The position numbers and the translations under genes are program-made. This document shows positions 57,336-64,000 of a stretch of DNA of 64,000 nt, in pieces. Location: assembly GCF_019219065.1 (NCBI RefSeq), contig NZ_JAHUWK010000002.1:1-64000 (forward strand). The letters run 5' to 3'. Origin of the DNA: Duganella sp. sic0402. GTDB lineage: Bacteria; Pseudomonadota; Gammaproteobacteria; Burkholderiales; Burkholderiaceae_D. A model generated the notes under the pieces. It was not told the origin of the DNA, did no database searches, and saw only the letters and a list, made by a program, of their open reading frames with translations. Within the stretch, counting starts at the first letter, position 1; the number at the start of each line of letters is the position of its first letter.

Positions 57336-58779
57336 ACCGGAATACCGCGCCCAGGCCGGGCGCGCTGACCAGTTCTATCTTGCTATGGTGGAGTTGCAGG
57401 ATGCGATTGACCGTCAACAGTCCCAGACCGCCAACACGGTATTCGCCTTGCAGCGCTACCGGGCGGCGGAACAGGTTCTCGCGCATGGCGGCCGGCACGC
57501 CCGGGCCGGTGTCCTGCACCGTCACGGCCACTTGGCCGTTGGCCGCCGGAGCCACAATCACTTCGACCTCGCCACCGGCCGGCGTATGGCGGATGGCGTT
57601 ATCGAACAGATTGGTCAGCACGCGCTCCATCATCCCCAGGTCCGCGCGCACCATCGGCGCCGGATGCGGCAGCGTGGCCATCAGGCGCAGCTGGCGCTCC
57701 GCTGCCTGCAATTCAAATTTCTGGAATACGTCCTGGATCAGGTCGGACAGCGAGAACGGCTCCAGCTCCGGCTGCACCGAGCCGTGTTCCAGCCGCGCCA
57801 GCTCGAACAAGGCCTGCGCCAGCCGCCCCACTTTCCGGCTTTGCGCCAGCGCGATGCCGAGGTAGTGCTGGCGTTCGGCCGACGTCAGCATGTCATCCTT
57901 GAGCGACAGCGTCTCCAGGTAGCCATGCAGGGAACCCAGCGGCGTGCGCAAGTCGTGCGAGATATTCGCCACCACTTCGCGCCGCTCGTGATCGAGCTGG
58001 CGCATGGTCTGCCATTGTTCGTTGATGCGTGTCGCCATATCGCCGAAAGCATGTTCCAGTACGGCGATTTCGTCGCGCGGGCTATCCGGGCCGGGCGCTG
58101 GCAAGGCCAGTTGATCGGCCTTGGTGTCGAGCTGGCGCATGGTGGTGGTCAGGCGGCGCAGCGGGCGCGTGATCAGGCGGAAGGCGATCAGGCCGGCAAT
58201 CAGCACCAGCCCTGCCACCACCACCATTGACCACAAGGTGGTGCGCAGCACCGAGCTGGCGGTGGCGCGTGCGGCCAGCCGGTCATGTTCTTCACTTTGC
58301 AGGATGACGTAGATATAGCCCACCTTTTTCTCGCCGGCCCGCAGGAGGGCTGCGCTGAACACTTTGCGGCCGGTCATGCTGCGCGGGTCGTCGCCCTGAA
58401 TCGGCAAGGGCTGATTGTCCAGCAGGCGCTGGATCGGTTCCAGGCCGACGTGCTCGCGTTTCAGGCTGCCATCCGGTGCGGCATGGCCGACGATGCGGCC
58501 GTTCATATCGAGCAGGTAGACTTCCACGCTGGGATTCACATCCATCAGGCGGCTGAACAGGCGGCGCACCATATCGGGACCAAGCGCTTGCGCATCCTCG
58601 GCATGCATCAGCTGCGCGTCCAGCGCGATGCTGCGCGCCAGTCCGCGCGACAGTCCCTGCACCACCTCTTTCTCATGCATGATGTTGGCGCGGATCTGCA
58701 ACCATGCGGACGCGCCGCAGCACGCCAGCAGCAGGACCGAGAACACCAGCGACAGCCGCTGCGATAGCGTCAGCTTCAT
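57316..58779 (-). CDS. Sensor histidine kinase (two-component system)
   Basis: 487 residues. Membrane segment 1 is at about 8-26, a periplasmic sensor of about 140 residues follows, and membrane segment 2 is at about 170-195, then HAMP. The phosphorylated His is in VANISHDLRTPLGSLHGYL. The ATP-binding part has LTNLFDNAIRHTPAGGEV, DTGPGVP and GGLGLLTVNRIL. The ATG at 58779 overlaps the regulator stop (ATGA), so the pair is co-translated. The signal is unknown; the neighbouring exported Msr genes suggest oxidant stress. Confidence 0.93.
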   Translation of the reverse strand: MKLTLSQRLSLVFSVLLLACCGASAWLQIRANIMHEKEVVQGLSRGLARSIALDAQLMHAEDAQALGPDMVRRLFSRLMDVNPSVEVYLLDMNGRIVGHAAPDGSLKREHVGLEPIQRLLDNQPLPIQGDDPRSMTGRKVFSAALLRAGEKKVGYIYVILQSEEHDRLAARATASSVLRTTLWSMVVVAGLVLIAGLIAFRLITRPLRRLTTTMRQLDTKADQLALPAPGPDSPRDEIAVLEHAFGDMATRINEQWQTMRQLDHERREVVANISHDLRTPLGSLHGYLETLSLKDDMLTSAERQHYLGIALAQSRKVGRLAQALFELARLEHGSVQPELEPFSLSDLIQDVFQKFELQAAERQLRLMATLPHPAPMVRADLGMMERVLTNLFDNAIRHTPAGGEVEVIVAPAANGQVAVTVQDTGPGVPAAMRENLFRRPVALQGEYRVGGLGLLTVNRILQLHHSKIELVSAPGLGAVFRFNLDAA

Positions 58780-59492
58780 GCGGCCCCGCTGGCGTATCGG
58801 TATCCCTTGCCCCACACGGTGAGAATGCGCACTGGCTCGGACGGATCGGCTTCGATCTTGGCGCGCAGGCGGTTGATGTGGGTGTTGACCGTGTGTTCGT
58901 AGCCGTCGTGCTGGTAGCCCCATACCTGATTCAGCAGGTCCAGGCGCGAGAAGACTTTTTCAGGGTGCTTGATGAAGAAGTACAGCAGGTCGAATTCACG
59001 CGGCGTCAGGTCCAGCGCGGCGCCGTCCAGGTGCGCCTGGCGCGTCAGCGGATCGACGCGCACACCATTCAACTCCAGCGCCCCGCCCTCGCCGCGCTGG
59101 TTGCGCGACATCGCATCGGCGCGCCGCAGCAGCGCTTTTACACGCGCCACCAGCTCCAGCACGGAGAATGGCTTGGGCAGATAATCGTCCGCACCCAGTT
59201 CCAGGCCCAGGATGCGGTGCACTTCGCTCGACCGCGCGCTGGTGATGATGATCGGCGTGTAAGTCGCCATGGCGCGCGCCTGGCGGCAGATTTCCAGCCC
59301 ATCGACACCGGGTAGCATGATGTCGAGAATGAGCGCATCCCAGCCGCCGCTGCGCACCTGGGCCAGTCCTTGCGTGCCGTCCGCGCAATGCGTCACCTGA
59401 TACCCCTCATCCTTGAGGTGCATGCACAGCAGATCTGCGATATGAATATCGTCTTCGACGATCAGTACACGTTTGTTGTCCATGGACGTCAT
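58776..59492 (-). CDS. OmpR-family response regulator
   Basis: 238 residues: receiver domain with the phospho-accepting D57 (ALILDIMLPG) and K107 (YLPKPFS), then a winged-helix DNA-binding domain (ALDLTPREFDLLYFFIKHPE, VNTHINRLRAKIE, ILTVWGKGYRY). The start at 59492 (MTSMDNKRV) is used; an ATG at 59483 is also possible. It is divergent from msrB across 114 bases. Confidence 0.95.
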   Translation of the reverse strand: MTSMDNKRVLIVEDDIHIADLLCMHLKDEGYQVTHCADGTQGLAQVRSGGWDALILDIMLPGVDGLEICRQARAMATYTPIIITSARSSEVHRILGLELGADDYLPKPFSVLELVARVKALLRRADAMSRNQRGEGGALELNGVRVDPLTRQAHLDGAALDLTPREFDLLYFFIKHPEKVFSRLDLLNQVWGYQHDGYEHTVNTHINRLRAKIEADPSEPVRILTVWGKGYRYASGAA

Positions 59493-59528
59493 TGTGCCGC
59501 ATTCCGAACCGCCAAAGTATCACAATTA

Positions 59529-59539
59529 GTTTAAGTTTA
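59529..59539. promoter_or_regulatory. Tandem GTTTA repeat between the response regulator and msrB
   Basis: GTTTA, one base, GTTTA, in the 114-base divergent gap. OmpR-type regulators bind direct repeats, but they usually space them near 10-11 bases, so this is only a weak candidate operator. Confidence 0.25.
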
Positions 59540-59606
59540 CGTGAGGATTTTGTCAGCACTGCGGGCGCAGAATGGCGCCATCGCTACTTCACTGACCGAG
59601 GACACC

Positions 59607-60092
59607 ATGACATCACGACGCTCTTTCATCCTGACCAGCGGGGCCGCCCTGCTGGCGGGGATTGCTTACCGCAGCGGCGTTGCCGCGCCTGCCGCCGCCT
59701 GGGAAGTCACCCGCAGCGACGCCGAATGGCGTGCCCTGCTCACGCCAGCGCAATACGAAGTGCTGCGCAAGCACGGTACCGAGCGCCCGTTCAGCAGCCC
59801 GCTGTACAAGGAACACCGCGCCGGCAAATTCCTGTGCGCCGGCTGCCAGAATCCGCTGTTCTCGTCCAAAAATAAATTCGATAGCGGCACCGGTTGGCCC
59901 AGCTTCTGGAAGCCGCTGGACCGTGGCGTAAGCACCAGCCGCACCACGTCATTGGGCATGTATGGCGTGGAGGTGGTGTGCCGCCGCTGCGGCAGCCATC
60001 TGGGCGACGTGTTTGACGATGGTCCGGAACCGACCGGCCTGCGCTACTGCATCGACGGCGTGGCGCTGAACTTTGTCGCCGGCCAAGCCTGA
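59607..60092 (+). CDS. msrB: Exported peptide-methionine (R)-S-oxide reductase
   Basis: 161 residues from the ATG at 59607. It starts [20 protein letters not shown], a twin-arginine-type signal, so the enzyme should act in the periplasm. The MsrB domain has two zinc CxxC pairs (CAGC and CRRC), [13 protein letters not shown] and the catalytic Cys in [12 protein letters not shown]. It repairs the R-form of methionine sulfoxide. It is 11 bases before msrA. A longer frame from 59541 would run across the likely promoter region. Confidence 0.93.
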   Translation: MTSRRSFILTSGAALLAGIAYRSGVAAPAAAWEVTRSDAEWRALLTPAQYEVLRKHGTERPFSSPLYKEHRAGKFLCAGCQNPLFSSKNKFDSGTGWPSFWKPLDRGVSTSRTTSLGMYGVEVVCRRCGSHLGDVFDDGPEPTGLRYCIDGVALNFVAGQA

Positions 60093-60103
60093 GGAGAACC
60101 ACC

Positions 60104-60799
60104 ATGAACAACATCAGCAAAGCATTGGGCGGCGCGCTTGTCCTGCTCAGCCTCGCGGCCTGCCAGCAGCAGGCGATGTCGGCGGAATCCCCGACAGTGA
60201 TTTCAGCGCCAGCACTGGACGAACCGGCCAGCACCGAACACAAAGCCACCGCCATCTTCGCGGGCGGCTGCTTCTGGGGTGTGGAAGGCGTGTTCCAGCA
60301 TGTGAAGGGGGTCAGCAACACCGTCTCCGGCTACGCTGGCGGAGAGAGCCGCAGCGCCAGCTACGAAGCAGTAGAACGCGGCGACACCGGCCATGCGGAA
60401 TCGGTCAAGATCACCTACGATCCGACGCAGATCAGCTACGGCAAGCTGCTGCAAATTTTCTTCTCAGTGGCGCACGATCCCACCCAGCTGAACCGCCAGG
60501 GCCCGGACAGCGGTACGCAATATCGCTCCGCCATCTTCCCGCAAACGCCGGCGCAGCAGAACGTCGCGGAACGCTACATCGCGCAGTTGAATGCATCGGG
60601 CGCGTTCAGCAAACCGCTGACGACCAGGATAGAACCCGGCAAACAATTCTATGTAGCCGAGTCCTACCACCAGAACTATCTGGCGCTGCATCCGAACGAT
60701 CCTTACATCGTCTACAACGATCTGCCGAAGCTGAAGGATCTCAAGCGTATCCTGCCCGCCCAGTACCGGGCGGATCCTGTGCTGGGCGGGTTGCGCTAA
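60104..60799 (+). CDS. msrA: Peptide-methionine (S)-S-oxide reductase, lipoprotein
   Basis: 231 residues. The N-terminus is a lipoprotein signal with lipobox LAAC near residue 20, so the protein is probably anchored in the envelope. The catalytic site is FAGGCFWGVEGVFQ; other marks are GYAGGESRSASYEAV and SVAHDPTQLNRQGPD. It repairs the S-form of methionine sulfoxide and completes the pair with MsrB. The stop overlaps the convergent hydrolase gene by 4 bases. Confidence 0.94.
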   Translation: MNNISKALGGALVLLSLAACQQQAMSAESPTVISAPALDEPASTEHKATAIFAGGCFWGVEGVFQHVKGVSNTVSGYAGGESRSASYEAVERGDTGHAESVKITYDPTQISYGKLLQIFFSVAHDPTQLNRQGPDSGTQYRSAIFPQTPAQQNVAERYIAQLNASGAFSKPLTTRIEPGKQFYVAESYHQNYLALHPNDPYIVYNDLPKLKDLKRILPAQYRADPVLGGLR

Positions 60800-61767
60800 G
60801 GCTTGACCTGCTTAAGCACCTCCAGCACCGCAGCGACCACCGCCTCCGGCTTGTCAGCCTGGATGGCGTGGCCTGCTCCGGGGATGATGCGCTGGCTGCT
60901 GCGCGTCGAGAGTTTGGTGTACTCTTTTTGAATCAGCACATTCTCATCCTCGAAGGCTTTGTTGGCGGCGCTTTGGGGCTGGCCCGGCACCGCATAGGGA
61001 CTGAGGCTGCGCGTCAGCACCAGCACCGGGATGTCGCCAAATGGCCGGCGTAATTTACGCAGTTGTTCATCGCTGGTGGACATGGCATCGTATTCCGCGG
61101 ACTTGGTCCGCCAGTACGATGGCTTTAGTTCAGCAGCCAATATCGCCGCGCCGAGCTTGGCGCCGTAATTCGTCAACGGCTCGCCGATGCATTGCGTCTG
61201 CTTTTCGCTGTCCTTGGCGAAGCCCTGCTCGGCGGCGTCCAGGCAGTATTGGTTCTGGCCTGCGTACATCGCATAAATCTGTTTGATCTTGCCGCCCGAT
61301 ACACGGTCCAGGCGTTCGGTTTCGTCTTCGTGCTGCGCCTCGGCCAGCACCAGCCCCTTCACCGATTGCGGATAACGGTAAGCGTAGACCTGGAGATTGG
61401 CGCCGCCCAGCGAATTGCCAACCAGGACGTAAGGTCCCTTCTCACCCGCCCCCTGTAGCAGCCGATGCAGATCGGCGGCCACGCTTTCAGCAGTATTCGG
61501 CTGCGCTGACGGATCGCTGAAGCCAAATCCCGCGCGGTCAAAGATGCAGGCCCGCGTGTGCTTCGCCACTTCCGGCTGCACCTGATACCACGCCCAACCC
61601 GCATCGCCGGCCGGTCCATCAAACACCACCGTCGGCGCACCCGCGCCGCTGCAATACAAATTCATCTTGCGGCCGCCACCTACATCGACCAAGGTATGCG
61701 GCACAGCGAACTCACTCGCTGCGGCCCAACCGGAACTCAACGCCAACACCATCAACACAGCTTTCAT
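60796..61767 (-). CDS. Exported alpha/beta hydrolase
   Basis: 323 residues with an N-terminal Sec signal (MKAVLMVLALSSGWAAASEF, cleavage near 18). I chose the ATG at 61767, with GGGAG five bases before it. The hydrolase core shows the nucleophile elbow VGNSLGGANLQ (Ser), a later acid, and the His in IPGAGHAIQADKPE. Two cysteines (NQYCLDAAEQ, QTQCIGE) may form a disulfide. The substrate is unknown. Confidence 0.85.
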   Translation of the reverse strand: MKAVLMVLALSSGWAAASEFAVPHTLVDVGGGRKMNLYCSGAGAPTVVFDGPAGDAGWAWYQVQPEVAKHTRACIFDRAGFGFSDPSAQPNTAESVAADLHRLLQGAGEKGPYVLVGNSLGGANLQVYAYRYPQSVKGLVLAEAQHEDETERLDRVSGGKIKQIYAMYAGQNQYCLDAAEQGFAKDSEKQTQCIGEPLTNYGAKLGAAILAAELKPSYWRTKSAEYDAMSTSDEQLRKLRRPFGDIPVLVLTRSLSPYAVPGQPQSAANKAFEDENVLIQKEYTKLSTRSSQRIIPGAGHAIQADKPEAVVAAVLEVLKQVKP

Positions 61768-61848
61768 GCAGACTCCCTTGTGATGTGCAGCGGCCCATGC
61801 GCTGCGCAGTTGCATAATAATTCACTTTTGGGCCGCTCACATCCCTAC

Positions 61849-62322
61849 TTACAACTTGCCTTGTCCGAGCAACTCGCGGCTGCGCTTCAAGGTGGACAGC
61901 AAGGCCGTCCTGTATCCGCCATCGCTACTCATCCGCGCCTGTTCCGCCTGTTCTTCCGGACCGCCCGGCTGCTTTCCGCGCAAGCCGAGCAGGCAGTAAA
62001 AGCGCAGTTGCAGCGCACCGCCTTCATCCTCGAACAATTCGTTGATGATGACGCCCTCGCGCGGGCCACCCGCCTGGAAGAAGGACACTTTGCTGCCGGC
62101 CTCAAAGCTGATAATCTCGCGCAGATCGTCACCGGCGATGGTGGCTTCGCGCACGATGTGGGTGTCGCCGTCGTGTATCACTTCGCAGCGCGTGCACAGA
62201 CCGGGCGGAAGAAACAATCGGGCATCGCGTGCCTTCATCACCAGGCCATGCCACACTTGCGCGCGTGTCAGCGGAATCTCGCCTGCCGGATTCACCGGCA
62301 CCGTAGCACTGGCGTAGATCAT
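61849..62322 (-). CDS. DUF1857 family protein (AtaL-like, SRPBCC fold)
   Basis: 157 residues starting MIYASATVPVNPAGEIPLTR. The pattern QVWHGLVMKARDARLFLPPG, with CEVIHDGDTHIVREATIAGD, fits DUF1857, a START-like ligand-binding fold. Its start overlaps the NmrA-like gene stop (ATGA). The function is unknown; it is likely to work with the oxidoreductase-like neighbour. Confidence 0.8.
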   Translation of the reverse strand: MIYASATVPVNPAGEIPLTRAQVWHGLVMKARDARLFLPPGLCTRCEVIHDGDTHIVREATIAGDDLREIISFEAGSKVSFFQAGGPREGVIINELFEDEGGALQLRFYCLLGLRGKQPGGPEEQAEQARMSSDGGYRTALLSTLKRSRELLGQGKL

Positions 62323-63194
62323 GATTTCGCTCCTTTGATCATTTCAGCCACGTAGTCGCGATAGGTGCGCAGCGGACGGCCCAGCAGCGTGACCAGGCGT
62401 TCGGCTTCGCCGTCGCCAGCCAGCATGCCGTCGCTCAGAAAACGCTCGCTCATCAGGCGCATGTCATAGGCCATCCAGCCCGGCATGAAGTTGCGCAGGT
62501 TTTGTTCGAAGGCTACCGTATCGTCACCGCCGTAGGCGATGGCGCGCTCCAGCACTTCGGACCAGATGGCTGCGGCATCGGTGCCGGTCAAATTATGCGG
62601 ACCAACCAGGTTGATGCGCTCCAGCGGCGCGGCCGCGCTGGCGGCATGGCGGCGCATCAATTCGATGGCTGCAATTTCGCCGATGTCGCGGGGATCGATC
62701 ATCGCCAGGCCCTTGCTACCGATCGGCATCGGATAGACACCGTAACCCTGCACCGCGTCCTTGATGGTCAGCTCATTGCTCATGAAGTAAGCCGGACGCA
62801 GAATGGTGGCGCTAAAGCCCATCTGCTCGATCATGCGTTCAACACCGAATTTACCGGCGAAGTGCGGCACGTTGACGAAGCGGTCGCTATGGATCACCGA
62901 CAGGTAGACGACGCGCTCAATGCCAGCTTCCTTGGCCAGATTCAGCGCAATCAGCGCCTGCGTGAATTCGTCCGCCACCACGCCGTTCAGCAGGAACAGC
63001 GTCGAGACGCCCTGATAGGCGCTGCGCAGCGCATCAGGATCGGACAAATCGCCCTGAACCACGGTGACCCCGGCCGGAAGATCCGCCTTGGCCGGATCGC
63101 GCACCAGTGCGCGCACGTGCGCGCCGCGCTGAATCAGTTGGTCGATCACTTGACGGCCTACGGTGCCGGTAGCGCCAGTAACTAAGATGCTCAT
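62319..63194 (-). CDS. NmrA-like NAD(P)-binding family protein
   Basis: 291 residues starting MSILVTGATGTVGRQVIDQL, the Rossmann GxxGxxG motif of atypical short-chain dehydrogenases. VRALVRDPAKADLPAGVTVV and ILRPAYFMSNELTIKDAVQG follow; the YxxxK catalytic pair of true reductases is not evident. Members act as redox sensors or reductases. AGGAG is 8 bases before the ATG at 63194; upstream starts are not favoured. It is divergent from the LysR gene and translationally coupled to the DUF1857 gene. Confidence 0.85.
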   Translation of the reverse strand: MSILVTGATGTVGRQVIDQLIQRGAHVRALVRDPAKADLPAGVTVVQGDLSDPDALRSAYQGVSTLFLLNGVVADEFTQALIALNLAKEAGIERVVYLSVIHSDRFVNVPHFAGKFGVERMIEQMGFSATILRPAYFMSNELTIKDAVQGYGVYPMPIGSKGLAMIDPRDIGEIAAIELMRRHAASAAAPLERINLVGPHNLTGTDAAAIWSEVLERAIAYGGDDTVAFEQNLRNFMPGWMAYDMRLMSERFLSDGMLAGDGEAERLVTLLGRPLRTYRDYVAEMIKGAKS

Positions 63195-63262
63195 GATGTG
63201 TACTCCTGTGTAGTTGAAAGACAGGTTCATCTTAGGCATTCCACCCACGGTCCGATAGATGC

Positions 63263-63297
63263 TATATTTGGACACTCCGTCTCGTATATGGAACACT
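63263..63297. promoter_or_regulatory. Candidate LysR operator: two imperfect direct repeats
   Basis: TATATTTGGACACT at 63263 and TATATGGAACACT at 63285 start 22 bases apart, two helical turns, in the 109-base gap between the NmrA-like and LysR genes. Such paired sites suit a LysR tetramer. Confidence 0.45.
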
Positions 63298-63303
63298 TAA
63301 TAC

Positions 63304-64000
63304 ATGGACCTGCTCGCCCTCGTCGATTTCAACCTCGTCGCCCGCCACGGCGGCTTCGGACGCGCCGCCCGCGCCACCGGGCGCCCCAAGGCCACGCTAT
63401 CGCGCCGTGTGGCGGAACTGGAGGGCAACCTGGGCGTGCGCCTGCTGGAACGCGGCGCGCGCACGCTCAGGCTGACGCAGGAGGGCCAGGCGCTGCATCA
63501 GCGCACCGCTGCGCTGCTCACCGAAATCGACGAAGCCGCGGTCGCCATCGCGCCCGGCGGCAACCAGGCGCGCGGCCGGCTGCGCATCAGCGCCCCGCTG
63601 CTGTTCTCTCAGGCGGCCATGGGCAAGCTGGCGGCCGGATTCTCGCTCCAATATCCGGCAGTGCAGCTGGAAGTCACCGCTGAAGACCGTGCGGTCGATA
63701 TGGTGGAAGAAGGCTACGACCTGGTCATCCGCGTCAATCCGGACCCGGATGAGAACCTGATCGGCCGTATTTTTCTGCGCGACCGGCTGGTGGCGGTAGC
63801 CTCGCCCAAGCTTGCGCGCGCCACCGACAACACGCCAACCCCGGCCGTGGTGCGCGGCGCCGGTGAGCGTCCGCAAACCTGGCAGATGCAAGGAGCCAGC
63901 AGCCTCGCCGTGCAGCCGGTGCTGTGCCTGACATCGATGTTCATGGTGCGGGACGCCGTGCGCATGGGCGTCGGCGTGGCGCGCCTGCCGCTGTCGCTGG
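63304..64000 (+). CDS. LysR-family transcriptional regulator (3' end cut by window edge)
   Basis: An open frame of 232 codons to the last base. The N-terminal winged helix (MDLLALVDFNLVARHGGFGR, then RRVAELEGNLGVRLLERG) is typical of LysR. The effector domain begins near residue 88 (RGRLRISAPLLFSQAAMGKL) and continues past the edge. It likely controls the divergent NmrA-DUF1857 operon and itself. About 60-70 residues are expected beyond the window. Confidence 0.9.
   Translation, partial: MDLLALVDFNLVARHGGFGRAARATGRPKATLSRRVAELEGNLGVRLLERGARTLRLTQEGQALHQRTAALLTEIDEAAVAIAPGGNQARGRLRISAPLLFSQAAMGKLAAGFSLQYPAVQLEVTAEDRAVDMVEEGYDLVIRVNPDPDENLIGRIFLRDRLVAVASPKLARATDNTPTPAVVRGAGERPQTWQMQGASSLAVQPVLCLTSMFMVRDAVRMGVGVARLPLSL

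Overview
The window is about 64 kb of GC-rich chromosomal DNA from a betaproteobacterium. It is most likely from the family Oxalobacteraceae (Massilia/Duganella/Janthinobacterium type). The reasons are the gene order lepA-lepB-DUF4845-rnc-era-recO-pdxJ-acpS-uvrC-pgsA-tRNA(Gly/Cys), the order yceD-rpmF-plsX-fabH-fabD-fabG-acpP-fabF-rpoE-rseA-degP, and the many cyclic-di-GMP and DUF349 genes. No gene-free stretch is longer than about 300 bases. I found no prophage, CRISPR array, defence island or biosynthetic cluster. The only mobile element is the right end of an IS3-family insertion sequence at the left edge.

Left edge (1-1.5 kb): an IS3-type transposase end with its terminal repeat abuts an AT-rich hypothetical ORF. 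A TonB-like hypothetical membrane protein follows. 1.5-2.2 kb: a minus-strand tRNA operon (four identical tRNA-Gly-GCC and one tRNA-Cys-GCA) with a very clear sigma-70 promoter and a terminator. 2.2-11.6 kb: a minus-strand housekeeping operon with tight ATGA/GTGA overlaps, covering translation (lepA), protein export (lepB), RNA processing (rnc, era), recombination and repair (recO, uvrC), PLP synthesis (pdxJ), ACP activation (acpS) and phosphatidylglycerol synthesis (pgsA). 11.7-21.8 kb: a second minus-strand block for fatty-acid initiation and elongation, followed by the sigma-E envelope-stress genes rpoE-rseA-degP. Here rseA is short and lacks a membrane segment, and rseB is missing.

21.9-40.4 kb: maf and an RsmI-like methyltransferase (plus strand), an EAL-HDOD protein, rlmJ, rraA, a transporter with a divergent AraC regulator, a PAS-GGDEF protein, clpB-moaE-DUF349, a hemerythrin-like protein, a Pat-type acetyltransferase with a shortened ATP-grasp region, DUF2804, and a YcaQ/AlkX crosslink glycosylase. 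40.5-51.5 kb (plus strand): a large membrane PAS-GGDEF cyclase, sbcD-sbcC, and a group of small poorly known genes (zinc-protease-like, zinc-ribbon-like, unknown) ending in a class I methyltransferase. 51.5-64 kb: initiator tRNA with promoter and terminator, a Tat-exported acid phosphatase, a 74-residue repeat-containing protein, dbpA, a second transporter/AraC pair of Fsr type, a two-component system divergent from exported msrB-msrA, an exported alpha/beta hydrolase, and an NmrA/DUF1857 operon divergent from a LysR gene cut by the right edge.

The observations most worth following are: the Pat-like enzyme with an apparently clean in-frame loss in its ATP-grasp domain; the truncated sigma-E control module; the two-component system beside exported Msr enzymes; the covarying GNRA-loop repeat at two sites; and the unstudied small-gene cluster after sbcC. 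I did not find a clearly new multi-gene system. All calls come from reading the sequence and from family knowledge; no database search was run.
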